From contig CP136069.1 in the NCBI GenBank assembly GCA_032622095.1, forward strand, positions 162,305,043 to 162,369,042: a stretch of 64,000 nt of DNA, given 5' to 3'. The position numbers were made by a program, and so were the translations under genes. The notes under the pieces are model-generated. The model made no database searches. It was not told the origin of the DNA and worked only from the letters and a program-made list of their open reading frames with translations. Below, one piece after another: positions 22,592 through 34,332 of this stretch (positions are counted from its first letter, which is position 1; each line of letters starts with the position of its first letter). The stretch comes from Siphonodentalium dalli. Its lineage: Eukaryota; Mollusca; Scaphopoda; Gadilida; Siphonodentaliidae.

Positions 22592-24896
22592 GTATGCAAT
22601 TCATGACATCAGGTATGTGGCGACAAGGGGTGATAAACTTTGATCAACATATTAAAACAGTTGGAAATTTCATACCACAACATCAGTTGGAAATTTCAGA
22701 AAAAAAAGAGGGGAAGAGACCCAACAAGGCCGTTAAATCCCCCCAACATAGTTTGGTGTTTTGCTTGTTGTGCCACGTCCGCGTTTCACAAAATAATATT
22801 TAAAGTTATGTGAATCACTACGGTATAGGGTGATCACTTTGGAATGGAGAATAATCTTGCCCAGAATTGTTATTTTTACAAATATTATAACCAAATTGTC
22901 ATTCTTATATATCAATTAAATGCAGTGACCACTGATGACGAAATTGTTTTCGTTTGTTTATCGCCGATAGTTGCGTCCCGAATCGAGAAGTAAATATTTG
23001 GGTGTATTTCAGACGATATTTTCTATGGTAAAGTCGATTTGCTTCAAATTTTCTGCAATGTTAGTTGAATGCCACATTCCTCCAGTTGGAATAGTGTCTG
23101 AATACTAACTGATCAGTTGCATGTACCCGAACAAGTCCACAATATGTCTTTAACATCACAATTAGCTTCGTATCATTCAGCTTCCAATGGGAAAACACAA
23201 AAATCTGATATTTATCTCATCCAATTTGAGAGATATTCATGCAATTACATCTTTTGTCTCTCGTCGAAACTATACAAAAAAAATGGATAGAGCATTCTTA
23301 TATCAAACATAATAGTGGGTTTTATGTGGCACTTATTCTATTAAAGAAGATAAGGTGTACACCTTAGAATATGTAGATTTGTTATGCAGTGACCCTCAAT
23401 GGTGTGAACATGTATGTATGTTTCTCATTAATACATTCGGCATTAATTAGTTGCTAATTAAATATCTATATTTTTCATTAGATCAGATATCACCTGTACA
23501 ACCGACGTCGGCAATAATATTTTCAACCGGGCGTACTACCTGAATAATGATCTGTTTTAAACATTGAAATAACTACATATGATGATGGCACCTCCAAACA
23601 TAACGTTGGAGCATATGTATTCTATGTTCTATTCAATGATCAAAAATTGAATGGATATAATTAATATTTATACTATATATAACATTTTTTGCCGAACGAC
23701 GCAAAGAAAGTAATTATCGACAATCCCGTTAGCTCTTTCTGTACTAAATGGATTCTCACATTCAGTTATAAAGTATACATTGAAATGGTATATTATTCTG
23801 GAATATAAGCGGACAACACACGAACATATAATTGAAGTGCAGACATATTCCTATTCATTGTTGGGAAACGTTCAGATAATAAGTTCAACAAAGTTCAACT
23901 ATGACCATTTGTTAAACATATTATCTGAAATTTTCATAAGAGAATTACTCGTCAATTAGTTCAGGTATTTAGTAAAAAGTGGGTAAACATATTCACTACT
24001 GAATGACAGTCATGACGTCACGGGATGAGCCGTTGAATGTATGGCCATTTTCCAGTGAAAAAATATGACTGGAATATCTCAAAAACCATGTAACTAATTG
24101 CGACGAAAGGTTATTAGCATGCACAATCCTGGTGCATCGTACACTGTCTCCAATTTAAAACTTCGACATAAAATGGTTCTGATACATCAATCTCTGAGTT
24201 CCAGTTAAAAATAATGGCCGAATGCTAGTGTGCTGAAGTAGGTCCGTACTTACTACTGATGGATAGTACACAGCATGGAATTTTACATCCGTACTCAGTG
24301 TGGACATTTAGCAGTGAAAAACTTAAGGCACAAAATTCGACACAATAGACACCTTTCACATAATGAATTACGAATATCTATTAAATATATTAGTCTTAAT
24401 TTGTTTGGACAATCGAAAAATCATTTTTCAGAATAGGCGACTACGAGTCAGTTTTTGAGAAAATCGTGTCAAACAAACTTCTTGCCATTCGCAGTAAGGT
24501 GATGTGGTTCTATTTATCGCGAAATAATTATATTTCATTATGTTTTTATTCGGTCATAGTTATTTTTCGCAAGATTCTTTCACAGCAACAAATTATATCT
24601 GATTGCCACTAAGCGATTAAGGATACATGGCGATTGCAATTTAATGACATGATCTTACAGTCAACTCCCACCTTAAGGAACAGAGAAAGGGTCTCCAACT
24701 TACTATCGTGTGATGTATTTGTGAGTTATGTTGATAACCCAATATCATAATCATAAATACGGATCTGATAAAACGACAACTGACATAAATATCATAAATG
24801 CTATTGACTTAGTGCCTTATTCGTAATTCTTATCAGTAGTAGTTCATTATGTGATATGTGTCTATTGTTTTACACTTGTGTATCCTTTGTTCGCAG
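22592..24896 (+). other. Gene A intron
   Basis: The first 150 bp match the same intron of gene B in reverse, around 50890-51038. An R1 copy at about 23715-24000 has its counterpart at 50190-50480, so that insertion predates the duplication. 24660-24760 ('ccttaaggaacagag' then 'ggtctccaactta') matches gene B at about 49765-49810. No exon is recognised between. Confidence 0.6.
23715..24000 (+). repeat. R1 intron repeat family, representative copy
   Basis: Shared order in all copies: 'ctgaatggattctcacattcagttataaagtatacatt' or similar, 'ggtctattattcatctggaggga', 'aatata..acaagtgcaga', 'ttcattgttgggaaatgttcagataa' and 'gttcaacaaacgaccat'. Other copies are at about 17440, 19480, 20920, 47790, 50190 (-), 56040 (-) and 63780. 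There is no coding capacity. It is probably a short non-autonomous element. Confidence 0.75.
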
Positions 24897-25020
24897 GTTC
24901 GCCCACTAACCAGGAGGAAACAGGAATGGCGATAGAAATTATAGTGGTTATTGCATGCACGGTGGTGGTAGTGATTGCCATTGTCGCTGTTGCAATAGGA
25001 GCTTACATTTATTTTAGAGG
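24897..25020 (+). CDS. Gene A exon: transmembrane helix
   Basis: The exon starts in phase 1 and ends in phase 2, with acceptor tcgcag and donor gtgagt at 25021. A short stalk GSPTNQEETG is followed by a hydrophobic run of about 27 residues starting MAIEIIVVIACTVVVV and ending GAYIYF, then R-G. With basic residues following it, the C-terminus should be cytoplasmic. In gene B (49529-49652) the length is identical and the helix core differs freely (MIVGITCAAVVMITIIVV), which suggests selection mainly for hydrophobicity. Confidence 0.9.
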
Positions 25021-26166
25021 GTGAGTCATCTCAGTCATGACATGATTGGCATTGTGATTCTATATATAAAGTGGGCTACATCATACATGGTATAATTGAA
25101 ATTATATTTTAGTTTATTCGTCGAGACAATATAGTTGGTAATTTAGGAGATAAACAAACTATGTTAATTTGGATATTCGGGGATTGGCAGATGAAAACAG
25201 TTTGTACACTGTACGAAACGCACTTTTAATCGGTATTATATGCTATACATTATTATATCATTTTTATAATGGTCAAATATGTGGGTATGTTCCAATGGGT
25301 TACTCGGAACATGGCCAAACAACTTCCTGTTAATCATATCTTTATATAGTAAATAACTTTCCAGTTTAACTTGAATACACGAGTCCTGGTTGCATTGGCA
25401 GTGACATACTTGATGCACGTCGCCATTCAAATGTGTTCACACGTCGGTGGGCGATGCTGGTGAATCGAAAACTAAAGTTTGTAGCCTTTTACCTACCAGA
25501 GTGTGTGTTTTAGCGACAAATATACAATTCAGATTACCCTTCGTTTTGCTTTGGAACATATGAATTCGGTAAATACTGTGCGTAAATATCAGTAAAACAG
25601 ATATAGTAATTCACCAGACATGACCATAGTTGAATTTCTATCTATTTTAAACTGAACTCAAAATGTAACATGCCACTGCATGATGTGGTCTAAAGAGTCT
25701 AACATATTATAGCATGCAGCATAGGCGTGGGTGTTAAAGATGTCCAATTTCACACCAAATCAGTCACTATTGCCTAAACCAATTTTCAGCTTATCATTGA
25801 CAAAATACTTACTATCACCATCATTTGTAAGGCCCAGGTAAAACTAAAATCAACAGTTTTATGTTGAAAATGATACAAACGTTTATAACTGAGAACACTC
25901 TAGTATCTACCGCAGTTGTTAAACAAAAGCCAGAGTGCTTTTTAAAGACACGAATGTTGGAATTCTTGGGCTCCTGACAAATAATTCGATGACCATCAAA
26001 ACCTCCAAATTGGCTCATGGATTAGTTTCGAGTTGTTTTCTGGTATACAAAACGTGAAAATTGTAGTTGTGTGGTGTCAAATCGGATGGGCATCTTCAAC
26101 TGTAACTGTGAATTTGCAGAACCTCTCTTTTATTTAAATTATATTTAAACTATATTTACGTTTCAG
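25021..26166 (+). other. Gene A last intron
   Basis: It contains an R2 repeat copy in minus orientation (about 25215-25520) at the position where gene B also carries one. Flanking sequence also aligns with gene B (48443-49528) in reverse, including the 'gcatgcagcataggc' and 'gtgtcaaatcggatgggcat' stretches. There is no extra exon. Confidence 0.6.
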
Positions 26167-26281
26167 AAGAAAAGCCAAAGCATCTGCGTTCACTTCGTCT
26201 GCACGACAGAATACCACATACATGATGAACGTGAGACCTGGTTCAGTTCTGTCAACTTCAGGAGTCAAACCCATCGTTTGA
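26167..26281 (+). CDS. Gene A last exon: cytoplasmic tail and stop
   Basis: The exon adds 37 residues and the stop TGA at 26279-26281; acceptor acgtttcag. The tail starts GRKAKASAFTSS and continues through QNTTYMMNVRPGSVLSTS to KPIV. It is Ser/Thr-rich with a basic juxtamembrane patch. I see no ITAM, ITIM or PDZ-ligand consensus. The gene B tail is homologous up to KPI but then continues 11 residues further because of indels around the stop. Confidence 0.88.
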
Positions 26282-26547
26282 AGAAACAAAACGTTCTTCA
26301 TAGTGACGAGGATATCGCATGATAAAAAAAATCATGGATAGGATATCGGAGGAGATAAAGGATTATATATATCTAATTTCACATGAAATTTGCTCTGTAC
26401 TTTCTTTGCAAAATATACTACAAGCAAAATCATACTATTTACCTCTCGGAAATGACCCCATGAGCATCCACTTACTTCTAAATCGCTTTCTCATTCACCC
26501 ATGTATTATATGTTATATGTATTGTTAACTGGAATGTACTCATGAGA

Positions 26548-26553
26548 AATAAA
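26548..26553 (+). promoter_or_regulatory. Candidate polyadenylation signal of gene A
   Basis: AATAAA lies 267 bp past the stop codon in an AT-rich 3' flank. It is the first canonical hexamer downstream. It supports a short 3' UTR but is unproven. Confidence 0.5.
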
Positions 26554-27424
26554 ATATATTGACACACAATACTTATAACATCTTATTATGCAACAAACCT
26601 TTATTTTGACGAAATACATGTGCAACGCCAAGCGTGGCATATGCCACCAACGCCCATTTTAAAGAGTGGGCTATTTTAACAGTAACCATTGAATAAGAAG
26701 ATAATCAATCGTATGAGTGTATCGTTTAACTTGCAAATGTCATTCACTATACCAAAATATATTCATATCAAACTGTTGGTATTTGAGTAACAAGTATTGT
26801 ACCAAGATTGGTGACATATATCATTCAGAGATTAGAATGATTTATCATTTATTTACTCTGTTCAATAACAGATTTCTGGTCGTTGGCATGGCGGCTTCTA
26901 GTTGGTTTCACCTTCCTATCGTATGTGTGAATCGTTGGCATTTCGTGACGTCATTGGTTGAGTCGTTGATCTCTAGTTGAGTATGTCAGCCTGTCGTGCA
27001 CTACCATTGGCTGTGCCTTGTCATTGGTTCATCAGTGATATGTAGCTCTGAAGTACATGCATTCCTGCTTATCTCGTATTTTAAGCCATCTTGGTGCTCG
27101 TGTCCTTCTGCACGGGTGTAGCTGCTTTAACTGCTACGGATACGTCTGTTGACAGGATGATCATTCGACAGCATACTGTCCTTGCTATGAACTTTTGGTT
27201 ATTGTATACATTTTTCTGTCGTGTCATGCCAAGGGCATTCTTCTTGAGTGATCAGCGAAGGAGGTACTATCTTCCCAATTCCATGTACAAATTGTTTCAA
27301 GTGACCAGCCTGTCCATAGTATTTTACTGACCTGCCTCGGGCAATCTATCGAGTGTTCGGCCGTGCGTTGTATCTGAAGATTCCATATCTAGATTGACCA
27401 GCCTGTCCCAACTAACTATCAAGC
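26554..27424. other. Intergenic; possible 3' flank or LTR side of the Gypsy remnant
   Basis: The G/T-rich segment at 26870-27400 differs in composition from its surroundings and lies where the 3' LTR of the minus-strand Gypsy element would be. I could not find its partner on the other side (31.7-33.3 kb), so no LTR is called. ORFs here have no domain. Confidence 0.4.
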
Positions 27425-27960
27425 TCATATGATCCATATGAATGGCACTGTATTTGTAACTTTGAGTGGCTGCTGAAAATTGTCACATAACTCCCATTTG
27501 TCATTGACAGGGAATGCCTCTACTCTGCCATCCAGAAAGCTGATAGTATAATGATTACCCGATAAATAGGAAGGGTATGGGCCAGACAGACCCAATCCGA
27601 TCTTAGCAAAAGGGTAAACAGCTATATCTGTTTGCATTTTAGGACTGTTTCTGCACATTTGCTAATGTAGCAGTTGAGTTCCTTGTAGTCTGGGCCAATA
27701 ATAGTTTGATTTAACTGCATCATGCATCTTGTCTATTCCCAAATGGCCATTGTTATCCTGGTATTATTGGATTACATTGGTGTGGAGATGTGTGGGTACC
27801 CAATGGCATGGGGTCAGTTCTGCATCAACACTTGAGGTGTAATATAGTACCCCATCAATCATCAAGTGTTTGTCATTCTGGGTGTCCTCTCCTTTGTAGA
27901 GGGCACCCTTAACTGATGTGATTTCCGCGTCTCTCTTTTGTTCCTCATGCAGTTGGGCTT
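27425..27960 (-). pseudogene. Gypsy integrase remnant
   Basis: From 27960 downwards, an N-terminal segment has NGHLGIDKMHDAVKSNYYWP, the conserved core of the H2C2 integrase zinc-binding region. A CxxC-type motif (CRNSPKMQ region) and the core GLGLSGPYPSYLSGNHY follow. In active elements the first core residue before LSGP is Asp, but here it is Gly. A stop separates the halves. It is not functional. Confidence 0.8.
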
Positions 27961-28099
27961 GTTGAACAAGAGATCAGTAGGCTGATAGGCTTACTAATTT
28001 GTTTTTTTAGTTGGCAGCTCCTTGTGTGTTACTTTACAGCTAGCAAAATCCTTAAAATAAATTTTGATGAATTTAATACAATCATCTCTGCATGTGTTT

Positions 28100-28640
28100 C
28101 GGCGAGTGTAAGGTTATTTAGGAGATAATCGTACCCTGTTGAGTTGTACATTCTGCGATTCGAGCATGAAAACAGTTTGTGAACGAGCCGGCTTGCTGGC
28201 GCGTTCACAAACTGTTTGCATGCTTGAATCCCAGAATGTACAACGAAACAGGGTTTGTTTATCTCCATTGTAATTCAATCTATCAAGGAATTTGCAAAAC
28301 AACTGTATAAAAAGTATCATTTAGTCATTTTCATGACACTAATCAAGACGTTAATTTTGCCATTGTCACCGTGCACAAATCGTTGGGTTTGTTCATTGCG
28401 TTACTCGGAACACTGCTCCGTAACAATTTCCTGTGGGCGGGTTGGCTCGTTTTACCATGCTACATTCAGATTTGATGCACGCTGAAGCGGTCGATGAAAG
28501 GTATATATGGACAACAACGCACGGGTGTGCTCGTTTTGCTACTTCGTTCTGCGCCGATGAAATTTTACCGTGCTACATTCAGGTTTGATGCACGCTGAAG
28601 TGGCCGATGTCGGTGAATCAGAATGCTTGGTTTCAGTGAC
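28100..28640. mobile_element. Insertion with hairpin inside the Gypsy remnant
   Basis: A hairpin of about 146 bp at 28121-28266 pairs 'gtacattctg', 'cgagcatg', 'aaacagtttgtgaac' and outer 'ggagataa' with their complements. Next to it, a 46-bp phrase ('gctacattca' then 'tttgatgcacgctgaag') occurs twice, at 28459 and 28571. This stretch interrupts the otherwise continuous pol reading, so it entered after the Gypsy element. Confidence 0.65.
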
Positions 28641-28823
28641 AAATACTCAATTGAATTACAATGTAATTTATATCAACTTCCACTTCTGCCTTTTCCTGTT
28701 TGGTATATGCATTAGGGGTGTTAGACTGATCATGTATGTACATAGATTATCCGGGCCAGCTATGTATTCAATGTTACAGTTATACCCAGCTATACCCAAA
28801 GCCCACTGATGGATTGTCTTGTT

Positions 28824-29150
28824 TTACATGGGAGATTTCAAGATATAATTTAACAGTTTATGGTCTGTTTTTACTGTAACAGTGGCAGTATGCAGGTAAT
28901 TGTCTAGCCTGTGTAATGCGAAGTGAGTTGCATATACCTCTATTTTGACAGTCGGCCATCTGGTTTCAGTATCGCCAATGGATTGTGTGAGAGATAATAG
29001 ATAGGTTCTCCAATGCCATCTTCGCTTAACTGGGTCAGACATGCACACATGCAGAGGTTACTTTCATCAGTATACAATGTATATCCGGTATATGTGACAC
29101 CTGGGTACGTGAGGATGGGTACTGCTGTCAATACTTCCTTTAGTTTGTCA
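28824..29150 (-). pseudogene. Gypsy RNase H remnant
   Basis: The minus-strand reading gives YTGYTLYTDESNLCMCACL (the T-D-A-S motif with Glu for Ala), then LSHNPLA and, in another frame, WPTVKIEVYATHFALHRLDNYL followed by TVKTDHKLLNYI. These are the standard landmarks W-x-x-x-E-x-E-x-x-A-x-x-x-A and TDHxxLxxL of Gypsy RNase H. One frameshift lies between 29048 and 28960. Confidence 0.85.
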
Positions 29151-29399
29151 AATGACCTTTGGCAAGCTTAGTCCCATTTGAATTTAGAATACTTTTTGTA
29201 AGTTGTAATAAAGATTTGGCAATCTGTGAAAAAGAGGGGACAATTCTATGATAGTAATTACTCATGCCAACAGAAGAAGAAAGCACCTCCTCAACAGCAG
29301 TTGTGCGTGTAAGACATCTGATGGCCTTGACCTTGTCATAGTCAGGTCGGATACCATTGACATCAGTTATTAACCTAACTATTGTATTTCTATTTTAAT

Positions 29400-29907
29400 T
29401 TCAGCGTATCTTGGCGCAATATTTTGGATATGTTGCAAATGGGATTCAAATGTTTTACTCTATATTAATATAGCATTGAGGTAATCACCCATTCCAAATA
29501 CCACTTGAGCCATAAGCTGTTCAAATACCCCCGGGAAATTTCGGAGCCCGAACGGCATTGAATTAACTCGAATAGGCATCGGTGGCATGCAAAAGCTGTT
29601 TTTGTTTGTCTTCCTCTACTACCTGGCACTGCCAATATCCTGATTTTAAATCAAGAGCCGTAAAGGATTCAGGCTTTCCACGAAGTGCCAAAATGTCATC
29701 AATGACTTGAGGTCGATACAACATGGGTCGGGTTATGGGATTAAGTTTTCTAAGGTCATTACAAACTCGCTTTGTGCCGTCTTTCAATATCAACAATAAC
29801 AATTGGTGCACTCCACAGAATGGAACTCGGCCTGTTGGCTTTGAGCATATAATGTATGGCAGTATCAACCTGTGGCCAATTATTTGAGACTTGTTATTGG
29901 GGGTCAT
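29400..29907 (-). pseudogene. Gypsy reverse transcriptase remnant
   Basis: The minus strand shows VCNDLRKLNPITRP, PQVIDDILALRGKPESFTAL followed by DLKSGYWQ (the first catalytic Asp region), then in a second frame MPFGLRNFPGVFEQLM. Where the Y-x-D-D box should be, the reading is YLNA, so the polymerase centre is destroyed. Several frameshifts are present. Confidence 0.88.
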
Positions 29908-30382
29908 TTCCTGTATATATGCATTTAACCGTGCTGGTTTGAGTCAGCTCAGTGTCTTTTTCAGCAAAGATGTCTGATTTGTGTTTCAATATTTTTAAGT
30001 GTCTATCGATATTGATCTGGGCATGAAACTTCAGTAAGATTCAAGTTTTTCTCCACTTTAGAAGGTGCTGATTTTGGGTTGTCTGCCTGATTGTAATTGT
30101 TGTACATATGGACATATACATTATTGTGCGAATTGCTGGCCCATTGGATTAGGGATCCCTGTGACAAAGAGTTGACTTCAAGCTCAGTTTCTTTTTTTTG
30201 TATATGACTGATTTTCCGACCACACTGCCTCGCCATACATAAAAGGTTTTATTAGTGTTATTTATAAGTAGCACTGGGACTTTATGTCTTTTACCTAGTT
30301 CCAAAATTGAGTTCTATTTTCCAGACCCTGTTCTGATGCCAGGTAACCTTTATTGATTTGGGTCACTTCTACTAATGTTGAT

Positions 30383-30790
30383 TTATGAAGTGCAGCCAAC
30401 TCTTTCGATTTCCCAATATATGGTGTTGAGAAGTTTGTGGGACAATCTCAGGAGAGATACTATATGGGCATGCTCCTCCAATGGAACATACACATCATTG
30501 ACCTTGAGACATCCTAAATAATAATACAGTCTGACCCCTCGAGATGTCAACCAATCCCTCCCTAAGATCATATTCTGAGTCATATCATTTACAAAGTTAT
30601 GAGTCAATGTTATTTTGGCTATTTGAAAGTTAGTTCAATGCTACCAATCATGCTACTAATGAATTTCCATTTACTAAGCTGAGATTAATGTGCTCCCAAC
30701 TTAGTTTTGGTCGAATCTGTAATGCATCATATGAACGTTTGTGAATCAAAGATACCTCTGCACCACTGTCCACTACTGAGCGATATCTAT
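30383..30790 (-). pseudogene. Gypsy aspartic protease remnant
   Basis: The minus-strand reading at about 30780-30700 gives SVVDSGAEVSLIHKRSY, the retropepsin D-S/T-G-A active-site loop. Further down, ILGRDWLTSRG is the conserved second motif. Stops lie between them. Upstream (30788-31057) about 135 bp are tandemly duplicated. Confidence 0.8.
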
Positions 30791-31057
30791 TTTACCTATT
30801 CTAACTAAACATGAGCTGAGGCTACCTACAAAATTTATGGTGAACTTCGTCCCATTTGTGGTCTCAATGAGAGGACTTCACAATGTTTTTGGTATGTGGA
30901 TAGGGTCAATATTTGAGGGGATCTGTTTTTACCTATTCTAACTAAACATGAGCTGGGGCAACATACAAAATTTATGGTGAACTTCCTGCCATTTGTTGTC
31001 TCAATGGGAGGACTTTCTAGTTGTTTTGGTATGTGGGTAGGGTCAATAGTTGAGGGG
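30788..31057. repeat. Tandem duplication of about 135 bp within the Gypsy remnant
   Basis: Both units contain tacctattctaactaaacat followed by 'gagctg', 'caaaatttatggtgaactt' and 'tatgtgg.tagggtcaat'. The join is at about 30922. Confidence 0.85.
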
Positions 31058-31184
31058 GATTATTGGTTGTCAGAACTTTCCGGCTGCTCTGTGGTGTACT
31101 ATTGACTGGTCATGTGACCGGTCAGGTTGGTTCCAGTAGTTTCCCTGGGATTGTTTCACCGATGGACTTTCCCATTCCATTTAG

Positions 31185-31695
31185 AGGGACAGTTTCTAAC
31201 AAAATGTTTACCTTTACAAACCCAGCAAGATATGTGCCTTTAGTTATCCGTCTTAAATGGACAATTTCGGGCCAAATGATTACCTTGGCAAGCCCCACAC
31301 TCAATCACCCTTTGGGGGTTAGTTACTTCCTCATCATAGACCTGTCGTGGGCACGATTGGTGATTAGTGGTCAAGTGATTACTGCTGCCACATATTTCAC
31401 ATGCAGTTTTTCATGGTTTATTTTCACAACCTGTCCTGACGTTAAAAACATGTCGGATTCCCATTTCGCGCATCGTGGTTTCGTCTGCCAATTGTAGTGT
31501 TCTTCGCATATCTCTTATTAATTTCATTTTCAAGCTGTCACGTCTTAAAGCATCAATATAAAAACCGATGAGTTGACCTTGAACAGCATCTATTCCACCG
31601 GGCTGCTGTGCATAAGCTAAATCAGCCATTTCTAAAATATGCTCAGCGAGCACATGGACATTTCCCTTGGGTTTTTGTTTAATTTTCCCGAGCAT
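31185..31695 (-). pseudogene. Gypsy gag C-terminus with CCHC zinc knuckles
   Basis: An open minus-strand segment (31695-31411) has the KPKGNVHVLAEHILEMADLA reading typical of the gag/capsid C-terminal region. It is followed by knuckles CGACQGNHLARNC (perfect C-x2-C-x4-H-x4-C), CEICGSSNH... and a shortened CWVCKGKHFVRNC. A frame change separates gag from the knuckles. These would have bound element RNA. Confidence 0.8.
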
Positions 31696-33380
31696 TGAAT
31701 TTACAACATAAATAAATTTGCAGATTTACATTGAATTTTCGTGGGATATCCAAGTCTGTAAAGGTCGGAATTTCCATGGAATTAAACTTTATAAATTACC
31801 AGGAATTTAGACATTAAAACAACATATAAATTGCGAAAATTACTCAAATTTTGGGATATATGAAATTTCCAATTTCACAAATCTGGATAAATCCTAATAA
31901 ATATTGTGGAAACTTGCTCAAATTCTAGAATATTTAAATTTCCAATATCACAAATCTGGATATATCCTAATAAATGTATTAGAAACTTGTTAACATGGCA
32001 TTTGCATTCTAAACATATTGATGTGTATATTACCTGTTTAGAATATAAACACATTATAGTAACATGCCAATTAGGTTATAAACATTATGTGTATTTGATG
32101 TGTCGATGGGTTTAAGTTGAAACACATCCAGGCGTTTGTGACGTGTTTACACTTCATACACTCATGGACACGTTTATAAGGCAAAACATGTTTATAAAAT
32201 GGAATATGTTTATTCAGTTCAACATACGTGCATAGACATACATACATACATACATAGAAGGAAACCTATGGAACTGCGTTACGAATCTGACAAGGCAATG
32301 AATGGAAGGCCTTATGCATAGTTATCCTATTCGGCAAAGTTTTAACATACATCTTGGGCGGAAAAATAATCGAAGAATTTGGTTAACAAGATGGTTTCTA
32401 AGTTCCAACATGTTATGTTTTAACATATGATCCAGAATCAGTCCAGTACAACAAGTCTAAAATGGGAATAAACACTATGATGCAATACATTCCTTCAAAG
32501 AATTTAGTCCAAGAATTGTTTCCCTTTTAGAACAATACATGTGTGACCACGACTCACAATGTCTAGTGTTGTAATATAATCCCCATAATTCACACTCGCA
32601 ACACCAGAAACCTGAATATTAACTCTACCAAATTAACATATTTTGGGATGGAGGATTCACGAGCAGTTACTGAGGACATTGATGAAGCCACACAATTATA
32701 TCCGTCATGCCATCATATCGTAACTCCCAGATGCACAGATAAATACCGACACAACCCACTCACGACTTTTGTGTATATCTGTATTAATCGAATATACACC
32801 GAATAACTGTTTCTACGTGATATAGAGGTAGAATTTTAGCAAAACGGTTGTAATTGTGTATGCATGCTTCCAGTATAGCTGTTTGTGTGCATTATCCACA
32901 CGCACAGCCTTTGACATTCAGCGTGCACGTGTCGTCACATTTCATCTGACCATGCACAGCTTATGGTGATTTTTTTTGTAAAATGTGAATCCCAATCACT
33001 TCCGATTCATGCATTTGAGCACAGTCCCAACGCGTTTGATTTTGCAACATTCCGAAGTTTCCTGTGGAATAGAATCCATACCATGATGCAACATTCTCAC
33101 TGACTAAAATAGTCTATGGCCTTCTGTGGCTCTAATGCTACATAACAAACCATATCTGGTAATAATATACAGCACATGGTTATCTATCTGGACATGTATT
33201 TGCCGCTGGTACCACTAGCAATGTCTTTCTATGATAAAATTTCAAAATGTCTGACCTTGGAAGTCAAATTTAATTTATGTAGAACTTTAAATGGCTAATT
33301 GCTATATATATATATATATATATCTATATATATATATGTATATAGTGTGTGTTATGTTCTACCTCCATGTCCAAGTGTAT
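31696..33380. other. Intergenic, no gene recognised
   Basis: About 31850-31995 holds a near repeat ('tttccaatttcacaaatctggata' or similar occurs twice). There is a short (CATA)n run near 32240 and a (TA)n run at 33303-33340. Otherwise the sequence is unrecognised and AT-rich. Confidence 0.5.
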
Positions 33381-33805
33381 GAGCTCCGTGGTCCAGTGGT
33401 TAGCGCGTTGGACTTGTCTTCGCTGTCAACACAGCGAGGCGAGTTCGCGGCTGGCTGGTGGTCTGTTATGAGTTTCCACACAGCAGTGGCTTGGCCGACT
33501 TGAGCGATGTGCAATTGTTGGATTGTACACTGTTTGAATCTCGCGCCAAGTTGTGACCCTTGAGCAAGGTCGCTCGTACTGTGTCTGCTTTGCACCACCC
33601 ATGCATTACAAGGGTACCTGATAATGAGCAGTGAAAGATCTTGTCAGTATGCTAGCCATATGGTATCCTCGCATACTCCCGGCTGTACCTCCCCCTGTCC
33701 CCGGGGAGCAGTAGATGGTTACTGAATGTTCAGGCTCATCAGGGTAATAATTTGGGCCTCATGGGAAAGGCGCTTTACAAATGCTATACATTATTATTAT
33801 TATAG
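33381..33805 (+). mobile_element. tRNA-derived SINE
   Basis: The head is tRNA-like: A box TGGTCCAGTGG at 33389-33399 and a degenerate B box gagttcgcggc at 33441-33451, spaced as in a tRNA gene. A conserved-looking body follows, and the end is 'aaggcgctttacaaatgcta' plus an (ATT)n tail, which is common in invertebrate SINEs. RNA polymerase III would start inside the head. There is no ORF. Confidence 0.85.
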
Positions 33806-33900
33806 TTTACAATTCAGACAGACTGTTTCTAGCATTACCATAGATAATGATCAATTATTATACTGAGACTTTACTTTCTCTGATAATACTTACTGACGTG

Positions 33901-34332
33901 ATGGGTATATCTGAAGTGATGGGTATATCTGAAGTGATGGGTATATCTGAAGTGATGGGTATATCTGAAGTGATGGGTATATCTGAAGTGATGGGTATAT
34001 CTGAAGTGATGGGTATATCTGAAGTGATGGGTATATCTGAAGTGATGGGTATATCTGAAGTGATGGGTATATCTGAAGTGATGGGTATATCTGAAGTGAT
34101 GGGTATATCTGAAGTGATGGGTATATCTGAAGTGATGGGTATATCTGAAGTGATGGGTATATCTGAAGTGATGGGTATATCTGACGTGATGGGTATATCT
34201 GAAGTGATGGGTATATCTGAAGTGATGGGTATATCTGAAGTGATGGGTATATCTGAAGTGATGGGTATATCTGAAGTGATGGGTATATCTGAAGTGATGG
34301 GTATATCTGAAGTGATGGGTATATCTGAGCTC
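33901..34332. repeat. 18-bp minisatellite, 24 units
   Basis: The unit atgggtatatctgaagtg is repeated 24 times with almost no divergence. One unit near 34195 has gacgtg, and the last ends gagctc. Because 18 is a multiple of 3, the array is open in one plus frame (MGISEV repeats, ORF 33847-34407) and all three minus frames. There is no signal peptide or flanking coding context, so it is most likely a young non-coding array. Confidence 0.95.

Larger units (their letters stand above)
9029..26281 (+). other. Gene A: multi-exon type I membrane protein, Polydom/SVEP1-like modules (partial 5')
   Basis: Seven exons join in frame: 9029-9235, 15920-16198, 18564-18755, 20222-20377, 22436-22591, 24897-25020 and 26167-26281, giving about 408 residues. 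All introns are GT-AG. The first five internal junctions are phase 1 and the last is phase 2. Phase-1 symmetric exons are the norm for shuffled extracellular modules. The order is sushi-like, a novel two-exon region with a proprotein-convertase motif, GCC2/GCC3 twice, TM helix and short basic tail. The mature protein should sit in the plasma membrane with cysteine-rich modules outside, so an adhesion or recognition role is an inference. No start methionine or signal peptide lies in the window. Gene B at 48298-63454 is its inverted paralogue. Confidence 0.85.
27425..31695 (-). mobile_element. Decayed Ty3/Gypsy retrotransposon (gag-PR-RT-RH-IN order)
   Basis: Reading the minus strand from 31695 downwards gives a gag-like segment, CCHC zinc knuckles, an aspartic protease, RT, RNase H and integrase, the diagnostic Gypsy order. 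Every segment carries stops or frameshifts, and catalytic residues are lost in RT and integrase. A foreign piece of about 0.5 kb separates RNase H from integrase. LTRs, a primer-binding site and env were not found. It lies between the 3' ends of genes A and B and is a relic. Confidence 0.85.

Noticed and set aside
26870-27400. 3' LTR of the Gypsy element
   Set aside because: Position and composition fit, but no matching copy exists near 31.7-33.3 kb, so it is not supported.
33381-33455. Functional tRNA gene
   Set aside because: The B box is degenerate, no proper cloverleaf is evident, and it leads into a SINE body and tail.
33901-34332. CRISPR-like regular array
   Set aside because: Units are contiguous 18-mers with no spacers, in eukaryotic DNA; it is a minisatellite.
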